Shown: positions 1-9,708, numbered from the stretch's first letter. The stretch is 64,000 bases of DNA from Opitutaceae bacterium (GCA_028284235.1 JANQSC010000054.1:62001-126000), one strand, 5' to 3'. Notes: generated by a model not told the origin, from the letters alone. Translations and numbers: made by a program.

Positions 1-1447
1 ATTCAATTTGGAGGCGGCGCAAAGTAGGCCCAATATTCTCTTCATTTTGGCTGACGACCACACGACCCAAGCCATTAGCTGCTACGATGGCTTGTTTGCC
101 GATCAAGCGAACACGGTGAATATTGATCGTTTGGCTAGCCAAGGAATGCGATTCGCAAACGTTTTTTGCACTAATTCGATTTGCTCTCCCAGCAGGGCTA
201 CGATTCTTACGGGAACCTATAGTCACAAGAATGGAGTATATATTCTTCATCAGGAGTTCGACGGAACTCAAACGACTTCGAACCAGGTTTTGCGAGACGC
301 CGGATATCAAACCGCGGTTTTCGGGAAATGGCATCTGAAGTCGGAACCTTACGGCTTTGACGACTACAAAGTTCTGCAAAAGCAAGGCCGCTATCAGAAT
401 CCGGAGTTTGTAGTCAAAGGGAAGGACGAACTAGTCACCTATGAGGGCTGGTCGACGGATGTCATAACGGAAATGACGACCGACTACATTCGAGAGCGCG
501 ACCCGAATAAGCCGTTCTTCGTGATGTGTCAGTACAAGTCTACCCACGATCCGTGGGATTCCCGGGCGCCTTTTGATACAGCGCTTGAGAATGTTGAAAT
601 GCCGGTGCCGGAAAACCTCTACGACGACTATCAGAGCCGAGGGTTGGCGAGCCAGCGAACGACTCTTAAGCTTGAGATGATAAATCAAGAGACATTTCCG
701 CATACGCGATTGCAAAATGCTACAGATCACGAACAACGCCGGCACGTGTACGAACAGTACATCAGAGCGTTTCTCGAATGCGGCATGGTGCTGGACGAGA
801 ATGTCGGCAAACTCATGAAGTTTCTCGAGGAGGAGAATCTCGTGGAAAATACCATCGTCGTCTATACGGCGGACCAAGGTCACTTTCTTGGAGAGCATGG
901 TTTTTTCAGCAAGCGCTTCATGTACGAGGAAGCGATGCGGATGCCCTTGATCGTGAGGTATCCTGGCGTGGTTCAAGCCGGATCTGTCAACGATGACTTG
1001 GTGGCGAATATCGACTTTGCGCCGACTTTGATTGAACTGGCGGGCGAGCATGTCCCTTCAAGAATGCAAGGAACGAGTATTCAACCCCTGCTGCAAGGTC
1101 GACGTCCTGAAAACTGGCGAACAGGGATCTACTATCACTACTGGCAGCACCTTCTCCATCGTGATGTTACCGCCCATTACGGAATTCGGACGCACACCCA
1201 TAAGCTTATCTATTTCCATGGTCTTCCTCTCGGAATGACTGAGTATCCGCCGGTCGATCCGGACTGGGAGCTGTTTGATCTTCAACACGATCCAGCGGAA
1301 ATGGAAAACCTCTACCACGATCCTGATAAGAGCGCCTTGATCAAGGACCTAAAAATTCAACTGATCGAATTGAAGCGACAGTACGAATGCCTCGACAGCG
1401 CCTATCCCGAATTGGTCGAACGGAACAAAATCCACTTCTGGAAATAG
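1..1447 (+). CDS. Type I (formylglycine) sulfatase, 5' partial
   Basis: Hydrolyses sulfate esters, probably on a polysaccharide fragment; substrate not predictable. The reading frame is open to the left edge, so the first TTG (position 8) is probably not the real start and a signal peptide may lie outside the window. Counting from that TTG, the N-terminal metal-binding motif PNILFILADD is at residues 8-17, the formylglycine signature CSPSR at 59-63 with C59 the residue to be oxidised, and the second metal/catalytic segment DQGHFLGEHG lies around residue 290, followed by FSKRFMYEEAMRMPLI. The C-terminal subdomain is present and ends in a normal stop, so only the N-terminus is missing. It is the leftmost of the sulfatases in this window. 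Maturation needs a formylglycine-generating enzyme, which is not encoded here. Confidence 0.93.
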   Translation, partial: FNLEAAQSRPNILFILADDHTTQAISCYDGLFADQANTVNIDRLASQGMRFANVFCTNSICSPSRATILTGTYSHKNGVYILHQEFDGTQTTSNQVLRDAGYQTAVFGKWHLKSEPYGFDDYKVLQKQGRYQNPEFVVKGKDELVTYEGWSTDVITEMTTDYIRERDPNKPFFVMCQYKSTHDPWDSRAPFDTALENVEMPVPENLYDDYQSRGLASQRTTLKLEMINQETFPHTRLQNATDHEQRRHVYEQYIRAFLECGMVLDENVGKLMKFLEEENLVENTIVVYTADQGHFLGEHGFFSKRFMYEEAMRMPLIVRYPGVVQAGSVNDDLVANIDFAPTLIELAGEHVPSRMQGTSIQPLLQGRRPENWRTGIYYHYWQHLLHRDVTAHYGIRTHTHKLIYFHGLPLGMTEYPPVDPDWELFDLQHDPAEMENLYHDPDKSALIKDLKIQLIELKRQYECLDSAYPELVERNKIHFWK

Positions 1448-1551
1448 AATTTTATATTTCGAACCAATCGCAACGTTAGCCATAATCTTCGAGTGAGTAT
1501 TTGCGTGTAAAACTTGACTCGGTCGTTCTTTCAAATCGCTTTCAAGCAATA

Positions 1552-2301
1552 TCAATCCGCTCTTCCCTCGAGAACGGTAATCTTCACGTCATCGAACTTT
1601 GTGCCACGCTCGTAATGCATATAGATGCCGAAATAGCCACCGGGTTTTAGGTCGCGGGCGTAGGCGTCTATCACTTGATCGCCGCCCATGTACCACGCGA
1701 TGCGCTTGTTAGAAACATCTACTTCGATTCGAACGTCAGTCCACTCGCGCCAATAGGCGCGGTCTTCCAGCACAAGCCCTTCACAGAGTGTGCCACGTAG
1801 ATAGGCGTCACTCACGGTCTCGTCGGTTCCGGGGAGCTGATTCTCATATCCGATCTCGACCCCGTCACGCCCATTTTCATCCGCGCCAAGAACATAGTAT
1901 ATAGGATCGTTGTCGTGCTTGTATTGTTTGAGCTCTATCGTGTAGCGCGTAGCAGTTTCGGGGAGCTCTACGTCAGCCGTGATGCGGTAGGGGTCTTCGC
2001 CAAAGTACGATCCAGACCGCCCTGCTTGAGTCATGTGCGTCTCTCCGGGCGCGACCACATAGAAAGCCTGTTTCCAGTCTCCCTCCAAATATTGGTAGTC
2101 CCAACTATAATTCCATTTTTTTGGCAAGTGTCCTTCTTTTAGGGAATTCGTTTTATAGACTTTGTTTGTCGAGTTTGGAGTGAGCTCCAGATGAAAAGAG
2201 TCGCTGCTGTTGAAGTCGTCGAAAAAAATTAGTCTTGATTCTGCCAAAAGGCTGACAGGCACTATGATTGCTGAGCAAATTAAGGCGTTTTTCGGATGCA
2301 T
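1552..2301 (-). CDS. Secreted concanavalin-A-like beta-sandwich protein (hypothetical)
   Basis: A 249-residue protein beginning with a signal peptide (h-region LICSAIIVPVSLLA, cleavage near residue 20). The rest is beta-strand rich with many aromatic and acidic residues, for example FFDDFNSSD at the start of the mature protein and DVRIEVDVSNKRIAWYMGG and GGYFGIYMHYERGTKFDDVKI near the end. That closing pattern of a fixed beta strand followed by FDDV is common in LamG/DUF1080-like carbohydrate-binding or hydrolase modules. No catalytic residues can be assigned. It converges on the sulfatase to its left with a gap of about 100 bp, and may bind or cleave the same glycan in the periplasm. The family assignment is an inference from fold-like patterns, not from a diagnostic motif. 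Confidence 0.75.
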   Translation of the reverse strand: MHPKNALICSAIIVPVSLLAESRLIFFDDFNSSDSFHLELTPNSTNKVYKTNSLKEGHLPKKWNYSWDYQYLEGDWKQAFYVVAPGETHMTQAGRSGSYFGEDPYRITADVELPETATRYTIELKQYKHDNDPIYYVLGADENGRDGVEIGYENQLPGTDETVSDAYLRGTLCEGLVLEDRAYWREWTDVRIEVDVSNKRIAWYMGGDQVIDAYARDLKPGGYFGIYMHYERGTKFDDVKITVLEGRAD

Positions 2302-2965
2302 AAATTAATTAGCTAGAGGGTAAAAAATTATAGAACGAATCATTTTGATCTACGATAACGCTATATAGGATTTAATTGAGAAAACAATAAAAAAACTGCT
2401 CTTGTTATGTATGTATGAATTAACATTTGGACATCCAATCGATCAAATTTTTTTCGTAGATTTGAACGACGTATTCGTGCGTCACTGTCAATGCGTTTCC
2501 GAAATCGCGTTGGTGGCCGAGAGACCGTCCAGGGGAGTCCGACAAGTGTGGCCGAGTTGATTGCATTGCTACGTCAGGTAGACTTAAGGTTAACTCAATC
2601 ATCTCTCCATGGGGTTCGGATCATCTCCGCCAGGTCATTTCTGGAAGTACCACCTGATACACCGAGATCAGGCGTAACACCTAGCTCGCGCTCGTTAGGC
2701 GCAACCTGAAGCACTGGTGATTTTTGCGCGTCTGGACTGTGCGCGTTTTATTCTAATTGACAGGTGCGCTGCTAGTGGGTTGGCTCCGTCAGCATTTATT
2801 AAACGCAAGTAATTTGCGATAAGAGTCCTAGTTTGTCTACTGTACCGTCGTTGTTGGGGAGAGAGCGCAAATCTCGATTCTTCTACGAGGTAGGGGTAGG
2901 GCAACGAGGACAATTGATAACAAAATCCAATCTCTCCTACTTTCCTATACTCTTAAAAACCGACC
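2302..2965. other. Intergenic region, no supported gene
   Basis: 664 bp between the divergent lectin-like gene and the TBDR. It is AT-rich near 2302-2460. Short ORFs on both strands have no recognisable domain. The promoters of both flanking genes must lie here; a weak TTGATA-N18-TACTTT pair occurs about 50 bp upstream of the TBDR start. A GTTAGGC core at 2694-2700 was examined as an integron-like site and rejected. Confidence 0.6.
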
Positions 2966-5128
2966 ATGAAAAAAATGAAGTTCACGTTGTATATTCTAAT
3001 GGGCATGATGCCTGCCATCTCTCTCAAGCCGGCTCTCTTGGCGGACGAGGAAGAGGACGAGTCCGGTCAAGTGATTGATTTGGGGGCGCTTACCGTCACG
3101 GTGAACAAAATCGAGGAAGACCTCGTTGATGTGCCCCAAAGCGTGTCTGTGGTTGGCGAGTCCTTGATCGATGAAAGAGGAATCAAGAATATTTTCGACC
3201 TTGTGGAAGGCATTCCGAACGTGGAGTTGTCTCCCGCTACTCCCGCCCGGCCATTGATCAATATCCGCGGTCTCAATACGTCCAATTTTACGAATAACAA
3301 TCCCATTGTTATTTACTACGATGGAATTCCCTACAGCGACTCTTACGGGTTCGATCTCTCGCTCGCCAATGCCGAGCGCATAGAAGTTCTTCGTGGCCCA
3401 CAAGGGACTCTTTACGGGAAGGACGCGATCGGGGGAGTGATCAACGTAGTTACAAAGGAACCTACGAATCATTGGACAACCAAAGCGGGTCTCGAGTATG
3501 GGAGTCTTAACTACAGAGAACTCATGGTCGATACCAGCGGGGCATTGGTCGAGGACACTCTCTTCCTTTCTTTGAGCGGGCAATACCGCGCTGACGACGG
3601 CTGGATTACCAACAATTTTCCCGGGAACGAACGGGATGCCAACAAGTTTGACGACCGGCGGTTAAATGCCACTCTCACTTATCAGCCTACCGACGCGTTT
3701 CGCGCGAAACTGGTGTACACGAATGATCACAGCGACAGTTTTGGCTTTGATGGGTATGGCATTCTCGGTGGCACGGGAGAGTTTTCGGACTTCAGCCGCG
3801 AGGACGTCGAGGATGTGAGCTACGAGTTCGAGACCCGTGAGGAGATCCGGGTTAATTCGCAGGCTTTCCAGGCCAGCTATGATTTCGATCGTTTCACTCT
3901 CAACTCGGTGACCACGCGCCGAGTACAGAAAATGGAGGCGCTCTACGATCTCGATGGCGGTGACAATCCCGCTCTGGCAAACGAGTTCCAGTTCGACAAT
4001 CAGGATCGCGAGACATGGACGCAGGAGCTGACGTTGAGGAGCAACGCTGGCGAGGATCTGAAGTACGTTGCCGGAGTCTACCTGGATACCGAGGAGCGCC
4101 AACAGGGGCCGTATGGACAGGAGTTTTTCGGTACCAATTTTAATGCTGATTCCGTCACCGACTCCGAGACTTCGGCGATTTTCGGCCAAGTCATCTATCC
4201 CCTCTCCGACCAGTTGGACCTCACCCTGGGCGCCCGATACCAAAGCATCGATAAAGAGATCGATATGGATTTCATCGTGGAGAACATGCCCCTGCCTCCG
4301 GACTTCACTACGTTCTTTGACGGGGTGGTTTTTTCCCTCGAGGCTGAGAAAGACTGGACCAAGTTTCTCCCGCGGGCGGCTCTGAATTATAAGCTCGATG
4401 AAACTTCCAGCGTTTACGGGAGCTACTCCGTGGGCTACATGCCCGGCGGTTTCAATTTTTTCGCCACAGGCGGCAGCGAAGACGACAACAGCTTCGAGCC
4501 CCAAGTCTCCACCAATTTTGAAGTCGGCTATAAGCGTCAGATCGAAGACCTGTCGGTCGGGGCTGCCGTGTTCTACATGGATATCGAAGACATCCACGTC
4601 TTTCGAACCGACGAGTTTGGCAATTTCTTCACCGACAACGCGCGGGCGGCCCACTCGATGGGGGTCGAAGTCGAAGTTGCCTACCAAGTGACCGACGCGC
4701 TTGAACTGAGCGCTTCGGCCGGCCTCATTGAAGCGGAATACGACGACTACGACGCGGGGCTTTATACCTACGACGGGGAGACAATCGAACAAACTCCCGA
4801 TTACACCCTGAACTTCGCGGCGGCTTATTACCATCCTTCGAGGTGGTATGCGCGGGCGGATTTGGATGTGACGGGCGCGACTGCCTATTACGACAGCGGT
4901 CGCCCCGACCCTGAAACGGCTTTTCCAACGCGGGGAGCCTACAGCAATCTGGATACGCGCGTTGGTTATTTCTTCGGAAACTGGGAGGTCTATGCCTTTG
5001 CCAGAAACCTAACCGACGAAGAATACCCGACCTCTTACCGATCCGCGAATCTGGGCTTCGGCGTCTTCTCTTCCGTGACCTTCAACGATCCCCGCACGTG
5101 GGGGGTTGGCTCGCGCGTTCGTTTCTAA
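2966..5128 (+). CDS. TonB-dependent outer-membrane receptor without STN domain
   Basis: A 720-residue outer-membrane transporter for a large ligand such as a siderophore, cobalamin or oligosaccharide, energised by TonB-ExbBD. The signal peptide spans about residues 1-26 (MKKMKFTLYILMGMM, cleavage near LLA-DEEE), followed by an acidic stretch and a TonB-box-like GALTVTVN. The plug shows SVVGESLIDERG, NIRGLNTSN and RIEVLRGPQGTLYGKDAIGG, the usual TBDR plug end. The remainder is a 22-strand-type barrel ending in VRF with a terminal aromatic as required for BAM insertion. Length is normal for siderophore-type receptors and shorter than the five STN receptors here. It lies 21 bp upstream of an ABC ATPase gene on the same strand, so the three genes 2966-9309 probably form one operon. 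No sigma/FecR pair accompanies it. Confidence 0.93.
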   Translation: MKKMKFTLYILMGMMPAISLKPALLADEEEDESGQVIDLGALTVTVNKIEEDLVDVPQSVSVVGESLIDERGIKNIFDLVEGIPNVELSPATPARPLINIRGLNTSNFTNNNPIVIYYDGIPYSDSYGFDLSLANAERIEVLRGPQGTLYGKDAIGGVINVVTKEPTNHWTTKAGLEYGSLNYRELMVDTSGALVEDTLFLSLSGQYRADDGWITNNFPGNERDANKFDDRRLNATLTYQPTDAFRAKLVYTNDHSDSFGFDGYGILGGTGEFSDFSREDVEDVSYEFETREEIRVNSQAFQASYDFDRFTLNSVTTRRVQKMEALYDLDGGDNPALANEFQFDNQDRETWTQELTLRSNAGEDLKYVAGVYLDTEERQQGPYGQEFFGTNFNADSVTDSETSAIFGQVIYPLSDQLDLTLGARYQSIDKEIDMDFIVENMPLPPDFTTFFDGVVFSLEAEKDWTKFLPRAALNYKLDETSSVYGSYSVGYMPGGFNFFATGGSEDDNSFEPQVSTNFEVGYKRQIEDLSVGAAVFYMDIEDIHVFRTDEFGNFFTDNARAAHSMGVEVEVAYQVTDALELSASAGLIEAEYDDYDAGLYTYDGETIEQTPDYTLNFAAAYYHPSRWYARADLDVTGATAYYDSGRPDPETAFPTRGAYSNLDTRVGYFFGNWEVYAFARNLTDEEYPTSYRSANLGFGVFSSVTFNDPRTWGVGSRVRF

Positions 5129-5149
5129 TCGGCAAGCCTTGCGTCGTCC

Positions 5150-6040
5150 GTGAAACTGGAAATCAAAAACCTGTCCAAGACCTACGCCAACGGTGTGCAT
5201 GCGCTCAAGAGCGTGAACCTCTCCATCGGCACCGGGATGTTCGGCCTTCTCGGGCAGAATGGAGCGGGGAAGTCGACCCTAATGCGGACGATCGCGACAC
5301 TCCAGGACGCAGACGAGGGCAGCATTACGTTCGGCGACATCGATGTGGCGAAAGACCCGGGCGAGCTTCGCAAGGTGTTGGGCTACTTGCCGCAGGAGTT
5401 TGGTCTCTATCCTTCGGCCACGGCCGAGGAAATGCTCCTGCACCTCGCCGATCTGAAGGGGATTGCGAGCAAGCAGGAGCGTCGCGACCAAGTGGATACG
5501 CTTCTGCGGAAAGTCAACCTGCACGACAAGCGAACCCAGCGGCTGGGCACTTACTCCGGCGGTATGAAGCAACGGTTCGGGATCGCCCAGGCCTTGCTTG
5601 GGGACCCCAAGATCGTCATCGTGGACGAGCCGACGGCCGGCCTCGATCCGACCGAGCGCAACCGATTCTACAATCTGCTCTCCGAGATCGGCGCGAGTAT
5701 CACGGTGATCCTCTCGACCCACATCGTGGAGGACGTGAGCACGCTCTGTCACGATATGGCGATCATCGGCGACGGAGAGGTGCTGCTCACCGACGACCCG
5801 CGTAAAGTCGAGGCCAGTCTTCGGGGCAAGTGCTGGGTCAAGTCGATCGAGAACGAGGAGCTGGAGCGCCATTGCGCGGAGCACGAGGTGATCGCCAACC
5901 ACTTCCATCTGGGTCAAATGCACATCACGGTGGTCGAAGAGAACGCGCCCGGCGATGGGTTCGAGCCCAAGGAGCCGACCCTCGAAGATGCCTACTTCCA
6001 CACCCTGGCTCTGCATAGAGCGGGCAAAAACGGAAAATAG
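5150..6040 (+). CDS. ABC-2 type transporter ATP-binding protein
   Basis: The cytoplasmic ATPase subunit (296 residues) of an ABC-2 exporter. Walker A is GQNGAGKST at residues 35-43, the signature is YSGGMKQR, and Walker B is IVIVDEPTAGLDP followed by the switch histidine in ILSTHIVEDV. The C-terminal 90 residues form the accessory domain seen in DrrA/CcmA-like ATPases. The start is a GTG 21 bp after the receptor stop. The stop is followed after only 2 bp by the permease ATG, so the two are almost certainly co-translated. The pairing with a permease carrying an M1-peptidase-like tail is a known bacterial arrangement, but its substrate is not established. Confidence 0.95.
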   Translation: MKLEIKNLSKTYANGVHALKSVNLSIGTGMFGLLGQNGAGKSTLMRTIATLQDADEGSITFGDIDVAKDPGELRKVLGYLPQEFGLYPSATAEEMLLHLADLKGIASKQERRDQVDTLLRKVNLHDKRTQRLGTYSGGMKQRFGIAQALLGDPKIVIVDEPTAGLDPTERNRFYNLLSEIGASITVILSTHIVEDVSTLCHDMAIIGDGEVLLTDDPRKVEASLRGKCWVKSIENEELERHCAEHEVIANHFHLGQMHITVVEENAPGDGFEPKEPTLEDAYFHTLALHRAGKNGK

Positions 6041-6042
6041 CG

Positions 6043-9000
6043 ATGCTTCGACAGGTCCTGCCCTTTGAGCTGAGATATCGGTTCACGAGTCCGATCGCCT
6101 ACCTGATGTTGGCGATGCTCGCCTTTCAAGGGGCATGGTTCACGATCGGGTTGCACGAGTATTACGAGAACAAGTCTGCCTTTCTCAATTCCGCGGGAAG
6201 CGCCTATCTTTGCCTTTCGGCGGGTGGCATGCTCTTCATCATTGTAATCGCGTTGATCACGGCGAGTACCCTCTACCGCGATATCGAGCAACGCAGCTCC
6301 GGTTTTGTCTACACTTATCCGCTGCGGGAGAAGTCCTTCTTCCTCTCCCATTTTATAACGGCCTGGGTGATCAACATCCTGATGATGTTCGGCTATTCAG
6401 TCGGGCTCGTGTTGGTTAAGTATGTCGGCGCCGTGCCGGACAACCAGATTGGGCCGGTCCCGTGGGCCCAGATCGCCCACGCGCTGGTCTTTTTCGCCGT
6501 TCCCAATTTGTTCACCTACAACGCGCTCGCCTTTTTCGCCCTCGTCCTGACGCGCCGGATGACGGCGGTCTACGCCACGATTACAACGGTCGTGCTCATC
6601 TTCGTGATCGGCGAGGGGATGAGCGAAAACACGCCTAATATCGATCTCATCAGCATCATCGATCCCTTCGGCTTTGTCTACGCCAAGCATCAAGTCGATC
6701 TGATGAGCGTGGCGGACAAAAACAGCGCGTTTCTGCCCTTGAATGGCGTTTACTGGGCCAACCGCGGAATATGGATGACGATCAGCCTCGTTCTGAGCGG
6801 GATCGCCTTCGCCCGCTTCAACTTCAAGCGCTTCTTCGAAGACCCGGGCGCGAAAAAGAAAACGGTCCAAAGCAGCGAAGGACTCCTCGCGGACAACCTG
6901 TCGCACCGGATCGAGATCCCTAAGGTGAACTTTGCCCACGGCGCCTGGAGTTCTCTCGCCAAGATTTGCCGGCTCGCCTGGATGGAGTTTCGCAATGTAA
7001 CGCGACCGCCGGTCTTCAAGCTTATCATGGGGGTCTTGGTTGCGCTGATCCTTGGGCAGAACTTCGTTTGGAACTCGACCTACTACATCGGGCACCAGTA
7101 CCCGATGACCTCCGGGATGACTCTTTGCCGGCTTGTTAACGGCTTCATCTTTATCATCGTCCTGATGATTCTCGCCATCGAGCTCTTCTTCAAGGATCGC
7201 AAGGCGGACGTGTGGCAAATCACGGGCACGACCTCGGCCAAGGTCTGGGAGCTGCAGTTGCCGAAGCTCTTCGCGATGTTCGGCGTCGCGTTCGTATTTG
7301 CTTCAACGATTTTCCTGGGTGGTGTATTTTCCCAATTGATACAGGGATTCACGGATATTGACTGGCTTCTGTACGTGACCGATGTTTTTGGATACATGTG
7401 GGGGTGGGTGAACTACGTTTTCTATATCTGCTTGGCCTTTGTCCTCGCCAGTCTGACGGGGCATCGCTTTCTGGCTCATTGCCTCGCAATCGGGTATTAT
7501 GTTTTTCTCCTCATCAGCATTGAGCTCGGCTTGATCGAGGATATCCGTATCAGCTACGGTACGGTGCCCGGCGTGGAAGACTTTTCCGAGGTCAATCGAT
7601 ACGGCATCTTCTCGGTCGCGGGCTTCTGGTTCGCTCTGCTCTGGTTCTGCTTGTCGACCTTCTTTGTCTTTGTCGGACTTCACTTTTGGCGCCGGGGAGT
7701 GGCCCAGTCATTCGTCGGGCGATTGCTCGGGCGCGGGGGCGAGATTCCCTTGAGTGTGAAGCTCGCTGCCTTGGTTCCGCTGGCCGGCTTTATCGCTGTG
7801 CAGGCGGTGGTCGAACGCGAGGTTTACGAGAAACGAAATTTTATTCCCACAGAGCAGGAAGAGGCCGAGGCCGCCGATTACGAAAAGGCCTATGCCGATC
7901 TTCTTTCCGAGTACGACGTTCGGCCCGCCGTCGCGTCACTCCGGGTCGATCTCTTCCCCTCCGAGCGACGAGCCCTCGCCACGGCCTCGCTCGAATTGCG
8001 CAATGCCGGGGAAGCCGCCGTGGACCACCTCTATTTCAACCTGGATACCTTCTCCGAAATTACGGACCTGCGCATACCCGGGCGCGTTGTAGAGTTGATC
8101 GAACGCGAACGTGTTTTGGGAATGATGATCTACGCGGTCGCCCCTGCCATCTCCGCTGGCAGTGCGGTTGAGGCCGAGATTGCCCTGCGGCGGCAGTACG
8201 ACGGATTCCCTCAACGCGGAGAAGATCCGCAAGGCGACCTCGCCTTCAACGGGCTATTCAACACGGAGATCATCCCGGTCATCGGATACGACGACGACAA
8301 GGCGCTCGATGCCAACCGCGTCCGCCAAGTCCACGACCTGCCACCTTTGGAATCTCGTATGGATACAGTGGAGACGGGCGACGCTAGCGTGTCGTTCCTC
8401 ACCGACCTGACGCTCGCCGGGCAGGCGCTCGATCTCGTCGTAGCGACCGAAGCCGACCAGGTGCCCATCGGTCCCGGCGAGCTGCTTGAACGTTCGCTCG
8501 AAGACGGCCGCGAGACGGCCGTTTTCCGCCTCAGCGGGGAGGGCGCCCTGCAGGTATTTGTCGGATCGGGACGCTATGCGGAGCGAGAGGTCGAGATCGA
8601 AGGCGTGCATGTGATCTATCAGTTCCACCCGACGCATACCTATAATCTCGAGCATTTTGATCACGCTATCGGGGAAGGGCTGCGCTTCATCCGCGAAAAC
8701 CTTGGCGCGTATCCTTATGAAAATCTTCGCGTCGTCGAAATCCCGTTTTACCAGGATGCGTCCTACGCAAGTTCTCACCTCATCGCGCTTTCGGAGAAGG
8801 AAGGTTGGTATGCCGACCATTCAGTGGGGGAAGTGCAAAGCGTCGTCCAATTCACATTCGGAAGGGAGCTCATCCGACATTGGCTCGACCGCCAAGGGCA
8901 TATCGCGGACCTGCAAGGAGCCGGCATGTTGTGGAGCGCGCTCCCTTCTGCGCTAGCATTGCAAATCGTGGAATCGAGGCACGACGCGGAATCCCTCGAT

Positions 9001-9309
9001 GCGCTCCTCGGAAAAATTCGCGCCAAATACGACAGGGACCGTCACAACGATCCGAATACGGAACCGCCACTCATTCAAGCTGACGATATCGATTACCTAG
9101 AAGATAAAAAGGGTACGCTCGCCCTGTATCGTCTTTCCAAGGCGATTGGTTTCGAAGCGATGAACGAGAGCGCTCGGGTCTGGCTTGAAAGCCGACGGGG
9201 CTCTCCGCTGATCTTTGCCGATCTCTATGCCGATCTCATAAAAGCCCACTCTCTCGAAGCGCCAATCCTGAGACTATTCGAGACAGTGGAAGTGAATCCG
9301 GAATTGTGA
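6043..9309 (+). CDS. ABC-2 permease fused to a degenerate M1-aminopeptidase-like domain
   Basis: A 1088-residue membrane protein. The first ~580 residues contain two sets of hydrophobic helices (for example LMLAMLAFQGAWFTIGL, GGMLFIIVIALITAS, LFTYNALAFFALVL, and after residue 320 LIMGVLVALILGQNFVW), forming the exporter's transmembrane part. Residues ~600-1088 form a periplasmic region resembling the N-terminal beta domain plus gluzincin domain of M1 peptidases. The region that should hold HEXXH reads RELIRHWL, so both zinc-binding histidines are arginine, and the third ligand Glu expected in GAGMLSE-type sequences is replaced in GAGMLWSALPS. The peptidase part therefore looks catalytically dead and may act as a binding or chaperone domain. 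It is co-transcribed with the ATPase and probably with the upstream receptor. Confidence 0.9.
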   Translation: MLRQVLPFELRYRFTSPIAYLMLAMLAFQGAWFTIGLHEYYENKSAFLNSAGSAYLCLSAGGMLFIIVIALITASTLYRDIEQRSSGFVYTYPLREKSFFLSHFITAWVINILMMFGYSVGLVLVKYVGAVPDNQIGPVPWAQIAHALVFFAVPNLFTYNALAFFALVLTRRMTAVYATITTVVLIFVIGEGMSENTPNIDLISIIDPFGFVYAKHQVDLMSVADKNSAFLPLNGVYWANRGIWMTISLVLSGIAFARFNFKRFFEDPGAKKKTVQSSEGLLADNLSHRIEIPKVNFAHGAWSSLAKICRLAWMEFRNVTRPPVFKLIMGVLVALILGQNFVWNSTYYIGHQYPMTSGMTLCRLVNGFIFIIVLMILAIELFFKDRKADVWQITGTTSAKVWELQLPKLFAMFGVAFVFASTIFLGGVFSQLIQGFTDIDWLLYVTDVFGYMWGWVNYVFYICLAFVLASLTGHRFLAHCLAIGYYVFLLISIELGLIEDIRISYGTVPGVEDFSEVNRYGIFSVAGFWFALLWFCLSTFFVFVGLHFWRRGVAQSFVGRLLGRGGEIPLSVKLAALVPLAGFIAVQAVVEREVYEKRNFIPTEQEEAEAADYEKAYADLLSEYDVRPAVASLRVDLFPSERRALATASLELRNAGEAAVDHLYFNLDTFSEITDLRIPGRVVELIERERVLGMMIYAVAPAISAGSAVEAEIALRRQYDGFPQRGEDPQGDLAFNGLFNTEIIPVIGYDDDKALDANRVRQVHDLPPLESRMDTVETGDASVSFLTDLTLAGQALDLVVATEADQVPIGPGELLERSLEDGRETAVFRLSGEGALQVFVGSGRYAEREVEIEGVHVIYQFHPTHTYNLEHFDHAIGEGLRFIRENLGAYPYENLRVVEIPFYQDASYASSHLIALSEKEGWYADHSVGEVQSVVQFTFGRELIRHWLDRQGHIADLQGAGMLWSALPSALALQIVESRHDAESLDALLGKIRAKYDRDRHNDPNTEPPLIQADDIDYLEDKKGTLALYRLSKAIGFEAMNESARVWLESRRGSPLIFADLYADLIKAHSLEAPILRLFETVEVNPEL

Positions 9310-9708
9310 GTTTGCGTTTCCATTTCGCTCTTGAGACGTGCGGCGAGATTCTCTCTTCGGTCGATCCAGCGATGGGCGCGGTGTTCGGATTCATGCGCTA
9401 GCGATCCGGGAGGACAAGTTCGACTACGACTTTTGCGTCTTGGGCGATTTCAGGGCGCCCTTTGGCGGCCGCGGGGTTGAAGATTGCTCAGATCGGGCAA
9501 ACCAAAATTGTGGCCAATGGAGATGTCCTGACTCACCAGTGAGTGAGCTTTGTGGAAACTTCTGTCGCTCGCATTTCGCTTGCAGCTTTTTTTGATAATC
9601 TCCAAGACGTCTTCCGACTCAATATCGGCCCTTTTTGAGCGAGTCTTAGCGTTACGCCTAACGTCAATTGGGCATCAATGTAATTATTCACTTGATACTA
9701 TTCTGCCC
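9310..9708. other. Intergenic region with a small palindrome
   Basis: 399 bp before the sulfatase start. An 85-codon ORF (9338-9595) has biased composition and no domain and is not called. CGTTA-CGCC-TAACG, a perfect 5-bp inverted repeat, lies at 9650-9663, 46 bp upstream of the sulfatase ATG, and could be an operator. Nothing else was seen. Confidence 0.5.

Noticed and set aside
431..1051. 206-codon minus-strand ORF inside the first sulfatase, and similar long antisense ORFs at 3662-4834, 5279-6016, 6397-7218 and 20257-21084.
   Set aside because: Each lies antisense to a gene with clear domain motifs and shows the composition of an antisense frame. None has a recognisable domain.
2420..2602. 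60-codon minus-strand ORF whose end (HEYVVQIYEKNLIDWM) looks like the tail of an esterase.
   Set aside because: The rest has no esterase motif, there is no start signal, and the similarity is an impression over 16 residues. It could be a remnant, but I cannot support it.
2672..2700. GCGTAAC ... GTTAGGC, resembling integron attC core sites.
   Set aside because: Only 29 bp long (true sites are about 57 bp or more), one core mismatches the consensus, no integrase gene and no repeated cassettes nearby.
9338..9595. 85-codon ORF before the 9709 sulfatase.
   Set aside because: Cysteine- and arginine-rich, no recognisable domain, no ribosome binding site.
9550..9708. N-terminal extension of the sulfatase frame by 53 codons.
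   Set aside because: The extension is polar and would place the signal peptide internally; ATG 9709 gives a standard secreted sulfatase.
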